A stretch of 64,000 bases of DNA from Edaphobacter sp. 12200R-103 (GTDB lineage Bacteria > Acidobacteriota > Terriglobia > Terriglobales > Acidobacteriaceae): contig NZ_CP048114.1 in assembly GCF_010093025.1 (NCBI RefSeq), positions 3,906,001-3,970,000 of the forward strand, read 5' to 3'. This document shows, piece after piece, positions 8,330-17,205 of the stretch. The notes below the pieces were generated by a model, which made no database searches, was not told the DNA's origin, and saw nothing but the letters and a program-made list of their open reading frames with translations. Each line of letters begins with the position of its first letter. The first letter of the stretch is position 1. The translations under genes and the position numbers were made by a program.

Positions 8330-8799
8330 TCTCGCTCGATAAAGCTGCCAACGATCGCTGCACATTTCTCCACAAACTCCCGATCATGAGCGGAGAATGC
8401 CGCCAGGTCGTGGCTGTCGATGTCAATCTCGCCCACCACTGTGCCGTGCGCTCGAATGGGGGCAACGATCTCCGATCGTGTTTCAAGCGAACAGGCCAGA
8501 TAGCGTGGATCGGAGTTGACATCGTCGACAATGACGGTATCGTTCTGTGCGACCGCCGCGCCGCAGATTCCCTGAGTCACTGGGATACGCACGTGTTCGG
8601 TGGGCGCCCCGCAAAACGGCCCGAGAACGAGTGTCTCCGGATCATCGGGATCGAGCATGTAAAATCCGGTCCAATTGTAGTAAGACAATCGTTGCGGAAT
8701 GATCTCGACGATGAAGTTCTGCAGAGCGGCGAGATCGGCTGCGGATTCCGCAAACGACGCTGCTTCGGAAAGAATCTGGGAGAACGAACTCTCGGACAT
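8299..8799 (-). CDS. GAF-domain protein, free-methionine-(R)-sulfoxide reductase type
   Basis: 166 residues forming a single GAF domain with signatures of fRMsr (E. coli MsrC/YebR): YYNWTGFYMLD, LVLGPF-G, RIPVTQGICGAAV, and a YLACSLETRSEIVAPI segment. The Cys of GICG and of LAC match the catalytic pair. The third, recycling Cys (in a CxRIP-type context) is replaced (TEHVRIP), but an extra Cys occurs in GPFCG nearby. fRMsr reduces free Met-R-sulfoxide with thioredoxin as donor, and a thioredoxin-like gene lies 52 nt upstream on the same strand. Confidence 0.8.
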   Translation of the reverse strand: MSESSFSQILSEAASFAESAADLAALQNFIVEIIPQRLSYYNWTGFYMLDPDDPETLVLGPFCGAPTEHVRIPVTQGICGAAVAQNDTVIVDDVNSDPRYLACSLETRSEIVAPIRAHGTVVGEIDIDSHDLAAFSAHDREFVEKCAAIVGSFIERDQTGSPFTSK

Positions 8800-8850
8800 A
8801 TCTCTATTTTGCGCCTTCTAAGACTTAAGAAAATTCGCTCTCTGAACCCA

Positions 8851-9936
8851 TCATCCAAAGGTGAACGAGAAAGCTTGGACACCCGCATCCAGAAACTCAA
8901 TGGTAAAGGTATGGTCCTTGATCGCGTCCTTCTGTCTCACCAACTGATAGAGTCGGTGTTCCGTGACGACACCATTACCTTGCGGGTCCGTGTCCACCCC
9001 ATGATTCTCTCCTGGAGCCTGCCCATCAATGGTTATGCGAAAGCGGACAGGCTTGCTGTCCGCCGTGGGGCCGAGCACGAGATGCAGATCGCGCGCATGG
9101 AAGCGAAAGACGATCTTTCCTCCAGCCGATTGGAGCACGGCAACCTGCCGGTGATCGAGCCACTTGCCTGCGAGTCCCCAATCGTTCAGCCCAAGACGGC
9201 CGGGCACCGTGTAGATATGGTCTACCTCCCGATTGATACCGCCTGGTGATACGAAGTGTTCTGCTCGCGCGTAGCCGATGTAGGTCTCCGGCGAGCGCAC
9301 ATCCTTCATGTCGGCTGCTGCCTGAGCGCCCTGGCCATGAACGTTGACCGTGCTGGCAGGCATTGGCTTTGCGTTCGCTTCTTTCAGCAGATCCTGGATC
9401 CACCGCTCTGACTGAGCGTATTCTCCCTCGCCAAAGTGTTCGTAACGCACCTTGCCTTTGGCATCGATGAAGTAATGGGCAGGCCAAAACTGATTATGAA
9501 ATGCATTCCAGACCGCGTAATTATTGTCGAGCGCGACAGGGTAGGTGATGCCGTACTTATTCACGGCCTTCTGCACATTTGCCCGTTCCTTCTCGATATC
9601 GAACTCCGGCGTATGGACCCCAATCACCACCAGGCCACTGTCTTTATATTTTTCCGCCCATGCGCGGATATACGGGAATGCGCGAATGCAATTGATGCAG
9701 GAGTAGTCCCAGAAATCGACGAGAACGACCTTTCCTTTAAGTTGCTTCGCTGTCAAAGGAGCAGAATTGATCCACGCCGTTGCGCCGGACAGACCGGACA
9801 AGGGATGACTTCCCACGATGCTTGCCGGCTCCTGCGCTTCGAGCAGACAAGTGGTTGCAGCCGTAAAGCTGAAGACCGTCGCAATCGCAACAGCAATAGA
9901 CAGATTTATTCGTCTCAACCGGGAAATGGCAGGCAT
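8851..9936 (-). CDS. Periplasmic DipZ-like thioredoxin with C-terminal carbohydrate-binding-like domain
   Basis: 361 residues from the ATG at 9936, which has AAGGAG ten nt upstream (an in-frame TTG at 9945 is too close to it). An N-terminal signal or anchor segment is followed by a thioredoxin/TlpA domain with LVDFWDYSCINCIRAFPY (active site CINC) and GVHTPEF, then a beta-rich domain of about 150 residues (SPETYIGYARAEHF through a final FSFTFG) as in the C-terminus of DipZ. The CcdA-like membrane domain of full DipZ is absent. It probably acts as a periplasmic reductant. It is divergent from the M24 gene with a 50-nt gap. Confidence 0.82.
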   Translation of the reverse strand: MPAISRLRRINLSIAVAIATVFSFTAATTCLLEAQEPASIVGSHPLSGLSGATAWINSAPLTAKQLKGKVVLVDFWDYSCINCIRAFPYIRAWAEKYKDSGLVVIGVHTPEFDIEKERANVQKAVNKYGITYPVALDNNYAVWNAFHNQFWPAHYFIDAKGKVRYEHFGEGEYAQSERWIQDLLKEANAKPMPASTVNVHGQGAQAAADMKDVRSPETYIGYARAEHFVSPGGINREVDHIYTVPGRLGLNDWGLAGKWLDHRQVAVLQSAGGKIVFRFHARDLHLVLGPTADSKPVRFRITIDGQAPGENHGVDTDPQGNGVVTEHRLYQLVRQKDAIKDHTFTIEFLDAGVQAFSFTFG

Positions 9937-9986
9937 CGGTTTCAATCTCCTTTGTCCGACACTATAACTAGTAGTGAGGTGCGGTT

Positions 9987-10709
9987 ATGGCGGACGAGAC
10001 TCATACAGTAGACGCTCTTGAAGACCAAAGAGTCACAGAACTTCGCATGGCCCAGGACAAGGCAGAACAGCTTTTTCAGGAGGTAGAAGCGCGCAAGCTG
10101 ATCCGCGCAGGTGTTCCTGAAAGCCAGCTTAATCAGGAGATCTATCTTTTAGCGAAAGAGATGTATGGGATTTCTACGTACTGGCATAAACGGATCGTCC
10201 GTGCTGGCTCCAATACGCTGTTGCCTTATGCCGACAATCCTCCGGACCACACCATTGGTGAAGACGACATTCTATTTCTTGATCTCGGCCCTGTTTTCGA
10301 AGAATACGAAGCAGACTTTGGCCGTACTTTCGTGATCGGGACAGATCCCGCAAAGCTAAAGATGCGCAATGACGTAGAGAATGCTTTCGTCGAAGGAAAA
10401 CGCTACTTCAAAGCGAACCCTGAGATTAGGGCAAACGAACTCTATGCTTATGCGGTGTCTCTTGCAGAGAAATATGGCTGGGAGTTTGGCGGCCCGATTG
10501 CCGGACATCTGATCGGGCAGTTTCCTCATGAGCGGATTGCTGAGGACAAGATAACGCTTTACGTCCATCCCAGGAGCAAGCTCCGCATGCGCTCAACTGA
10601 CGACAAAGGACGGCCGCGCCATTGGATCCTGGAGATTCACTTTATAGATCGCAAGCGTCAGATCGGGGGGTTCTTCGAGGAACTTCTGACTATTGACAGC
10701 CAACGCTGA
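9987..10709 (+). CDS. M24-family metallopeptidase-like protein
   Basis: 240 residues with the pita-bread fold of aminopeptidase P/methionine aminopeptidase. Likely metal ligands are visible in order: DLGP, YEADFGRTF, GHLIGQFPHE, WILEIHF and a terminal FFEE. The protein lacks the N-terminal prolidase domain, and the usual EPG motif is EIH, so substrate and even activity are uncertain. A GAGGTG ribosome site precedes the ATG. It stands alone between divergent and downstream genes. Confidence 0.75.
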   Translation: MADETHTVDALEDQRVTELRMAQDKAEQLFQEVEARKLIRAGVPESQLNQEIYLLAKEMYGISTYWHKRIVRAGSNTLLPYADNPPDHTIGEDDILFLDLGPVFEEYEADFGRTFVIGTDPAKLKMRNDVENAFVEGKRYFKANPEIRANELYAYAVSLAEKYGWEFGGPIAGHLIGQFPHERIAEDKITLYVHPRSKLRMRSTDDKGRPRHWILEIHFIDRKRQIGGFFEELLTIDSQR

Positions 10710-10829
10710 GGGAATTTCTTTTCGTCGCCGATTCAATGAGTGCTGGAAGTCGGAGAAATCTTATTGACTTCAGGTGCTAGTCGACGGATTGGGGAAGTAT
10801 TACTCTCTTCCTTGTAAGAGGAGTGCAAC

Positions 10830-12141
10830 ATGCCTCGTAATGCAGGGTTCAATTTGAAGCAGAGGAAAGTCCTTGTTGTAGGTGGCGGTTTTGCCGGCCT
10901 GCAGTGCGCATTGGATCTCGCCAGCGAACCCGATCTCAGTATCACGCTGTTGGACCGCAATAATTATCAGCAATTTCATCCTCTTCTCTACCAGGTAGCG
11001 GCAGGATACCTTACCCCCGGCAATGCCGCCTTTGCGTCGCGTGACTTTGTAAAAGACTATCCGAATGTCGATGTACAGATGGTAGAGGTCAAAGCCATTG
11101 ATCTCTACCATTGCTCCGTTACAACTTCGGAGGGTGCTGAATATGCCGGGGACATCCTGGTGCTATCCACTGGATCACACGTCAACTTTTATTCTGTGCC
11201 TGGTGCGGAAAAGTTCTCGCATCCTCTCTACTCGCTTCGTGATGCCGAAGCCCTGAAAGATGTTCTTTACAGCCGATTTGAACAGGCCGACGTGGCGCCC
11301 CCAGCGCAGGAGCCACTTAATATAGTCGTCGTAGGCGGAGGCGCAACAGGAGTCGAAATGGCAGGCACCATCGCCGACATGATCACCCGGGTGGTAGGCC
11401 GGGAATATCGCCACCTCAGGCCCGAGATGGCGAAAGCCTCTGATCGAAAGCGATCCCATTCTTTTAAAGGGCTTCAGCGCAGCTTCTCAGGCTTATGCCG
11501 TTTCCGCCCTACGCGATAAGGGGGTCGAAGTCCATCTTGGTACAGCGGTAAAGGAGATCACTGAGAATTCCGTCCACCTCTCAGATGGTTCGAAGATTGA
11601 ATCCGATACGGTGATCTGGGCTGCCGGCCTTCGAGCCAATCTTTTACGGGGAATTCCGCCTGAAGCGGCGCTGCCCAACGGACGTCTTCGCGTCTAGCCA
11701 GATCTGACGATGATTGGACTATCCAATGTATTCATCGCTGGCGATCTTGCAAACGCGATGGACGCACAGGGAAATGCCTATCCCCAACTGGCCGCGGTGG
11801 CAAAGCAGGCTGGCCAGCACTGCGCAAGAAATATTAAGCGGATGATCGAAGGCCAGGAGCTTGAGCCATTCGTCTATAAGGATCGAGGCATTCTGGCAAT
11901 GGTTGGCCGCAACGCCGCTATTACCGAGTTGGGAAAGGCGCATCACCAGCTCTCCGGTCCGGTTGTCTTTGCTGCATGGCTGGGAATTCATGCAGGTTTA
12001 CTCCCTTCGGTAAGGGCCCGTTTCGAAGCGGTCATTGAGTGGGCATGGGTCTACTTTCTCGGAGATCACGCATCGCAGATCATTGATCGAACTGGACGCC
12101 TGCCGGAGAATGCCTCTGCACCTGCAAACGATGCAATTTGA
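10830..12141 (+). pseudogene. ndh: Type II NADH dehydrogenase (NDH-2), frameshifted and with an in-frame stop
   Basis: The first frame (10830-11519) gives the FAD-binding half: VLVVGGGFAGLQCALDL, FHPLLYQVAAG, and a second nucleotide fold VVVGGGATGVEMAGTIAD. Homology leaves this frame at about 11430-11440 and continues in the next frame with PLIESDPILLKGFSAASQAY and EVHLGTAVKEI. That frame then meets a TAG at 11695-11697 exactly where family members read through (RLRV-stop-PDLTMIGLSNVFIAGDLAN), and stays open to 12141 with the rest of the NDH-2 C-terminus. NDH-2 passes electrons from NADH to quinone without proton pumping. Two independent lesions argue for a real pseudogene. The ribosome site GAGGAG is intact. 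Confidence 0.85.
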
Positions 12142-12294
12142 CAACGTCCACCATCTCCACGATAGTTTTCATGGTCTTCTGTGAACCAGAAGGCCTAAAA
12201 TAGCTTCCCCGGAAGCCAGGGTAGCGACGAACTCCGCGAACGAGTAACGACGATATGCCATTGGTCCCGGGGAATCAGTAATCGGTTCCAGACT

Positions 12295-13437
12295 ATGAAC
12301 TTGCAGCAAGAGGTTTCGGGAGCAATCTCTTTCAATCGAAGAGAGTTTCTGCGCGCTACTACTGGCGCCTGTCTGTTATCGGCACTTTCGCGCTCTCCGT
12401 TAAGGGCGGCTCAGCTTCCAAAGGCCAGAAAGGCGGTAGTCGTCACCTTTGGCGGAGGTGCCCGTGATGATGAAACTTTCATGCCGGACGGGCAGGAAAA
12501 TATACCCTATCTGCTTTCAGAATTGCTGCCGCAGGGGACATTCTTCAGCCAGGTAGTGAACCACGGTATCCTTGGCCACTATGTCGCAAATGCAAGCCTG
12601 GCGACAGGAGCCTATGAAACCGGCAATAATTTCGTGGCTGCCCCTCCGCAAAACCCCACCGTTTTTGAGTATTATCGCAAGGATTTGAATCGTCCTCTGA
12701 ACGATGTCTGGGTAGTCGCTCCTAGCGTCGGCTTTGAACGAATTGGAGAAAGTAACCACCAGGGATATGGGCCGGGATTTGGAGCAAACGTCGTCCTCCC
12801 CAAGCGGTTGCTGGCGGCGGCACTGCCCGCGGGTGCGCGAGGTAACTACGAGTCGTTATTGCACGATAACTACGAATCGCCTCTATATACTCCAGAGACG
12901 GCAAACAGCGACGCTGAGCTTGCACGCATCGCAGATGTGTTGAAACTATCCGTCAGCGATTTTCTTGTAAAAGCACGCAATGTGCAGAGCCCGGATGAGC
13001 TTTCGGTTTTCGTCGTTCGCCGCCTGATGAACCAGTTTGCTCCCAGCCTGCTTTGGGTCACCCTTCATGACATTGATATTGCCCATGCCGGGGCCTTTTC
13101 ACTGTACGTCGATGGAATCCGTCGAACGGACCGGTTGTGCGCGGAGATATGGAAGGCGATTCAAACCGAGCCGGAGTATGCGGGCAAGACCAATATGTAT
13201 ATTCTTCCCGATTTTGGACGCGATTCGGATATGGAAGCTGGCGGAAACGGATTTCAGCATCACCGCACCGGCGATCTTAGGTCCCGGACCACTTGGATGC
13301 TGGCGCTAGGTCCCGATGTGCGGCAGAATGTGGTGGTGGATCGTCCCTTACACTCCGTGGATCTTGTGCCAACACTGGGAAGTTACTTAGGCTTTTCCCC
13401 TCGCTATGCGCAGGGCAGGCCTATCGATGGTTTGTGA
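12295..13437 (+). CDS. Tat-exported alkaline-phosphatase-superfamily (sulfatase-like) protein
   Basis: 380 residues. The N-terminus has a twin-arginine signal (NRREFLRATTGACLLSALS). The body has the layout of alkaline-phosphatase/sulfatase-type metalloenzymes: an early VVVTFGGGARDDETF segment, a central WVTLHDIDIAHAGAF (candidate Asp/His ligands), and later LPDFGRDSDMEAGGNGFQHHRTGD followed by HSVDLVPTLGSYLGF, the usual end of such domains. The nucleophile position is not obvious, since no C-x-P-S-R motif is seen. It is followed after 5 nt by a gene of unknown family, apparently translated together. Substrate unknown. Confidence 0.7.
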   Translation: MNLQQEVSGAISFNRREFLRATTGACLLSALSRSPLRAAQLPKARKAVVVTFGGGARDDETFMPDGQENIPYLLSELLPQGTFFSQVVNHGILGHYVANASLATGAYETGNNFVAAPPQNPTVFEYYRKDLNRPLNDVWVVAPSVGFERIGESNHQGYGPGFGANVVLPKRLLAAALPAGARGNYESLLHDNYESPLYTPETANSDAELARIADVLKLSVSDFLVKARNVQSPDELSVFVVRRLMNQFAPSLLWVTLHDIDIAHAGAFSLYVDGIRRTDRLCAEIWKAIQTEPEYAGKTNMYILPDFGRDSDMEAGGNGFQHHRTGDLRSRTTWMLALGPDVRQNVVVDRPLHSVDLVPTLGSYLGFSPRYAQGRPIDGL

Positions 13438-13442
13438 TTGCC

Positions 13443-14651
13443 ATGCTGCCGTCCCAGCTCAAACCCGAGTATTTCTCCAGCTATCCTCCTCTGGGACGTG
13501 AGGTAGCGGTGCGGGAGATCGATCTTCTCCGCCAACTACCGTTGAGCTATGTGCCTCTACTGCTGAGAGAAATCAGCGCCTATGACTGGCACTTTCCTCC
13601 TGAGCGCAATGAAGTTGACGCACAGTTCATCTATCTGCGTAGTCTTTCGCAAATTCAACTGCAGGATGCGATGAATCAGTTTGCTGCTTTACGGCTGTCT
13701 CCGGAGATGGAACGGATCGACTGGATTAATTCGCCGTTGGATTTTTCTGAGAAGCTTTCCGCAGAGTTATGGGCTTCAGGTCAGATATCCGCCTTTCGTG
13801 CCGCTGCTATCGAGCTGCTGAATCGGGTTCGCGTTGCAGTTCCGGCTCCGCCTCCAACGATTCCGCGACGTGTGCTGGTTGTCCTGGGCGAAGGAGTCAA
13901 CAAGAATAATTACAGGCTGTTTCGCAAACTGCGATCGCAGGGGACTTACTTCAGCAGGGTAAATCCACAGGGTGGATTGCAGAGCTTGGTGGATTACGTG
14001 CAAGCCAGAGCGCAGGATCATCCGGCTCCCTTTGCGCATTGGTATGTGGATGGGGGAAGGGCTTTACGGTTTGTGGAGCCTGGCATTGAAGTTCTCGCCT
14101 ATGGAGAGATGGACACCCTCCGCGCTCGTGTGGCGACTATTATGCGTGGCCAATTGATTCAGGGGCAGGGAAGTGAGGCTCGTCGAAGCGGGCTGGCCAG
14201 GCTTGGTCCTGCGGATTTCGGACTGGATGCTGCGGGAGCAAATGGCGTGATGAATCATTTCAAAATATCGGTGCTGGCAGATGGCTCAGGAACACAGTTC
14301 TTCAGCACGACGTTCGTGCAGTGGTCGGTGCGGGAGTTGCTGCGGCGAGCACAGCCTTCAACGGTACTTGCGCGATTCGCTCCGCGCATGACGGAATCTT
14401 CGATGAACGCGGTATTGGCGGGAGATACACAGCCCATAACGCTTGATCCACAGGGTGCCTTGATCGATGCCGATATGGCCTCCTATTACACATGGATCAA
14501 TCTGATGAGACTTACGGGCGCACATGAAGCGGCGTTTCTAGTCTGGTTTGAAAACCACAATGAGGCTCTTGTGATCTCGCCTGCGTTCTCGCGCAACAGT
14601 CAGTCAGACCGCGAGGTGACGGTACCTGAGCTGCTCAAGAGACTGACTTAG
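13443..14651 (+). CDS. Unknown protein paired with the Tat-exported phosphatase-like gene
   Basis: 402 residues from the ATG at 13443, five nt after the upstream stop (the frame is open further back, inside the previous gene). I do not recognise the family. No signal peptide is evident. The N-terminal third is helical (YVPLLLREISAYDWHFPPERNEV). A middle alpha/beta part has strand-like RVLVVLGEGV and a GRALRFVEPGIEVLAYGEMD stretch. The C-terminal part contains VQWSVRELLRRAQPSTVLARF. Tight spacing to the phosphatase-like gene implies a shared job, perhaps as a maturation factor or cytoplasmic partner. Confidence 0.7.
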   Translation: MLPSQLKPEYFSSYPPLGREVAVREIDLLRQLPLSYVPLLLREISAYDWHFPPERNEVDAQFIYLRSLSQIQLQDAMNQFAALRLSPEMERIDWINSPLDFSEKLSAELWASGQISAFRAAAIELLNRVRVAVPAPPPTIPRRVLVVLGEGVNKNNYRLFRKLRSQGTYFSRVNPQGGLQSLVDYVQARAQDHPAPFAHWYVDGGRALRFVEPGIEVLAYGEMDTLRARVATIMRGQLIQGQGSEARRSGLARLGPADFGLDAAGANGVMNHFKISVLADGSGTQFFSTTFVQWSVRELLRRAQPSTVLARFAPRMTESSMNAVLAGDTQPITLDPQGALIDADMASYYTWINLMRLTGAHEAAFLVWFENHNEALVISPAFSRNSQSDREVTVPELLKRLT

Positions 14652-14652
14652 G

Positions 14653-14670
14653 CCGTCGGAATTCCGACGG
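14653..14670. repeat. Perfect 18-bp palindrome after a two-gene unit
   Basis: CCGTCGGAATTCCGACGG directly follows the stop codon at 14651. It could form a terminator-like hairpin or cruciform, but no T-tract follows. Confidence 0.4.
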
Positions 14671-15189
14671 TGCGATTCCGCAAAAATGATTCCTCCAAAA
14701 AGGTTTGAGCAGCTTTCTGTTCGCCTCTGGTTCCATAACTTGAATCCCGCAATATCTGATTAGGTTTCCCCGCCAGCTAGAACGTAAACCACATATATCT
14801 CGATCTCAGATCGGTCATCACCGGAATGGAGACGGGTTGTTGAATCTGTCAGGGGCCGCAAATGGTGCCCGGGGGCTACATGGCTTTGGTGCATGTGCAC
14901 CATTGATCATCGTTGGGGAAGACAGCGATAACAGTGCGGTGAATGATTGACTGATTCCACCGCTGCACTCAGAACCGCGAAGTGGCCGCCATTGATCTCT
15001 TTCTTTGAGACGATCTGCGTGCAGTGAAATCTATCAACACCGCACCGTTCTTAGACGATTGAAGTATCACCTTCAATGTTGCTTGACATAAGAAAAAGCA
15101 CAGTGGTAGGTTTTTTGGGCTTCACGAATATTGCGTAATACGCAAAATACATTGCATATCGAAGAATCGCGAAGCAGATAAGAGAGCAC
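14671..15189. other. Long intergenic region upstream of the PQQ dehydrogenase
   Basis: About 520 nt without a convincing gene. It contains the conserved 44-bp element (14888-14931). An A/T-rich stretch near 15085-15160, including TTGACA (15082-15087), could hold the promoter of the downstream dehydrogenase gene. An AGAGAG ribosome site precedes the ATG at 15190. Confidence 0.5.
14888..14931. promoter_or_regulatory. Conserved 44-bp element, copy 1 (GGTGCA-TG-TGCACC palindrome)
   Basis: It begins with the perfect 6-2-6 inverted repeat GGTGCATGTGCACC (14888-14901), followed by ATTGAT and, at its end, CAGCGATAA. About 33 of 44 positions match a second copy at 27311-27354; both lie upstream of PQQ dehydrogenase genes in this cluster. 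Probably an operator or activator site. Confidence 0.6.
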
Positions 15190-17142
15190 ATGGATCTGGG
15201 TAAATACAACGGCGGAGCGTATTGGTTGCTGGTAGCTGTTTTCCTGGTGGCAACTTCATTTGCTGCCGCACAGGGCGGTTCGGAGTCCACGGGCACGCGT
15301 CTCTTCAATGACCATTGCGCGACCTGTCATGGCAATCCGCAAGTGGAGCGTGCGCCAGCCCCTGTCAGTCTCAAGCAGATGGTGCCGGAGCATATTTACG
15401 AGGTCATCACGACTGGGGCTATGCAGTCCATGGCTGCCAGTCTTACGGACCAGCAGAAGCGTGATATCGCGGAGTACCTTGGAGGGCGCAAGCTGGACTC
15501 GAAGGATGTTGGTGCTGCGAAGAACATGCCCAACCTCTGCTCGTCTAATCCTCCAATTCACAGCATGGATGGACCCTCCTGGAATGGCTGGGGCGTTGAC
15601 AATGCCAACAGCCGTTTCCAATCCGCAAAGGGCGCTGGCTTGTCGTCTGGTCAGGTGAGCCGCCTGAAACTGAAGTGGGCCTTTGGATTTCCCAATGCCA
15701 CCGCCATGTACATGGAAAACGTCGTAGACGGGAATTTATTTGCCAGTTCCAACGCCGGATACCTTTATTCGCTCGATGCCAGGACAGGCTGCGTGCACTG
15801 GTCCTTCAAGCCGCAATCCGCAGTTCGTAGCGGTGTTGTCATTGCTCCTCTCAAGGCAGCGCCGAGCAAGTACGCAGCTTTCTTCGGTGACATACATGGC
15901 AAGATCTACGCCATCGATGCCTCTACCGGATCAGAGATTTGGAAAGTGTCAGTCGATCCAGATCCGCTGGTACGCATAACGATGCCGCTGAAATTCTATG
16001 AAGGTCGCTTGTATGTGCCGGTGGCTTCACTGGAAGAGCCTGAATCCGGCAGTGCAAATCACGTCTGCTGCACGTTCCGAGGCATGGTCGTCGCGCTGAA
16101 CGCTGAGAACGGTCACCATATCTGGAAGAGCTACACCATCGATCAGCCTGCCAAATTTCTTCGCAAAAATTCTCTTGGGCTGGATGTCAAAGGACCTTCG
16201 GGGGCTGGCGTCTGGAGTTCGCCGGTCGTCGATCCCAAAACGCGCTCGGTGTTTGTAGGAACTGGGAACCAGTTCACCGAACCGGCGGTGAAAACTACGG
16301 ATGCGGTAATAGCCTTCAACATGGATACCGGCAAGCTATTGTGGTCTTTCCAAGGCATGCATGGTGATATCTGGCACGAGGGTTGCACTCAGGTTATTCC
16401 GAAAGAGGGACCTATCTCCGGCACCATGACGCCGACGGTAGCCCCTGCATCGCTGCAGGCTTCGGGCGCTTCCGTCCCGCTGTCGACCCATCGGGGACCG
16501 ACAAGACCTCAAGGTGTTGCAAGCAATTATCCGAATGAGAACTGTCCTACTCCTCTTGGTCCTGACTGGGACTTCGCGGCGGCGCCAACGTTAGCTACGC
16601 TGCCGGATGGACATGATGTCCTGATCGCTGCCGAGAAGCAGGGAATGATCTACGCGCTAGATCCCGGGACGGGCAAGCTGCTCTGGAAGAATCCTGTCGC
16701 TCGCTGGGTCAAAGGTGGTCTGGGAGATACGGTCTTCGGCGGAGCTGTGGAAGGGCAATACCTGTACTGGGGCCTTCAAAGCGGTGGAGTGATAGCCGTG
16801 GATCTGGCTACGGGCACGGAAAAGTGGTGGACGCCCTGGAATGCGACTCCTGAGATGTATCGCCATCCTGGCGTCTCTGCTGCCGTGAGCCTTATGCCGG
16901 GTGTCATCTTTGCGGCTGGTATGGATGGACGCATTAAGGCCATGCAGACATTCGATGGCCGCACGTTGTGGGAGTTTGACACGAACAAATCGTTCGAAAC
17001 GGTAAATGGGTTTCCCGCTCATGGGGGAACCATTGGCGCTGGAGGCGCCATTGCTGTGGATGGAATGGTGTACGTCGGTTCCGGTTATCTCGGCTTCCAG
17101 GGGGGAATGCCAGGGAACGTCTTATTAGCTTTTGAACCGTAG
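15190..17142 (+). CDS. PVA-dehydrogenase-like quinohaemoprotein (cytochrome c + PQQ propeller)
   Basis: 650 residues. A signal peptide (to about residue 28) is followed by a cytochrome c domain with CATCH at about 43-47. An eight-bladed PQQ beta-propeller follows, recognisable from blade motifs such as LYSLDARTGCVHWSFKP, IYAIDASTGSEIWKV, IYALDPGTGKLLWKN and IAVDLATGTEKWW. A vicinal Cys pair in VCCTFRGMVVAL is characteristic of polyvinyl-alcohol dehydrogenase-like members. The enzyme would oxidise alcohol groups in the periplasm and pass electrons through its own haem. Downstream is a TonB receptor, probably in the same operon, so an imported or surface-bound polyol or carbohydrate is a plausible substrate. 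True substrate unknown. Confidence 0.88.
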   Translation: MDLGKYNGGAYWLLVAVFLVATSFAAAQGGSESTGTRLFNDHCATCHGNPQVERAPAPVSLKQMVPEHIYEVITTGAMQSMAASLTDQQKRDIAEYLGGRKLDSKDVGAAKNMPNLCSSNPPIHSMDGPSWNGWGVDNANSRFQSAKGAGLSSGQVSRLKLKWAFGFPNATAMYMENVVDGNLFASSNAGYLYSLDARTGCVHWSFKPQSAVRSGVVIAPLKAAPSKYAAFFGDIHGKIYAIDASTGSEIWKVSVDPDPLVRITMPLKFYEGRLYVPVASLEEPESGSANHVCCTFRGMVVALNAENGHHIWKSYTIDQPAKFLRKNSLGLDVKGPSGAGVWSSPVVDPKTRSVFVGTGNQFTEPAVKTTDAVIAFNMDTGKLLWSFQGMHGDIWHEGCTQVIPKEGPISGTMTPTVAPASLQASGASVPLSTHRGPTRPQGVASNYPNENCPTPLGPDWDFAAAPTLATLPDGHDVLIAAEKQGMIYALDPGTGKLLWKNPVARWVKGGLGDTVFGGAVEGQYLYWGLQSGGVIAVDLATGTEKWWTPWNATPEMYRHPGVSAAVSLMPGVIFAAGMDGRIKAMQTFDGRTLWEFDTNKSFETVNGFPAHGGTIGAGGAIAVDGMVYVGSGYLGFQGGMPGNVLLAFEP

Positions 17143-17205
17143 GGGCTGGCGTACTTAGCCCAGCCAATCATGCAAGGTGGAAAGATTTCTTTGAGAGGCC
17201 GCACA

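Noticed and set aside
13293..13442. N-terminal extension of the partner protein into the phosphatase-like gene
   Set aside because: The extension lies in a different frame inside a clearly coding C-terminus; the ATG at 13443 directly after the stop is a better start.
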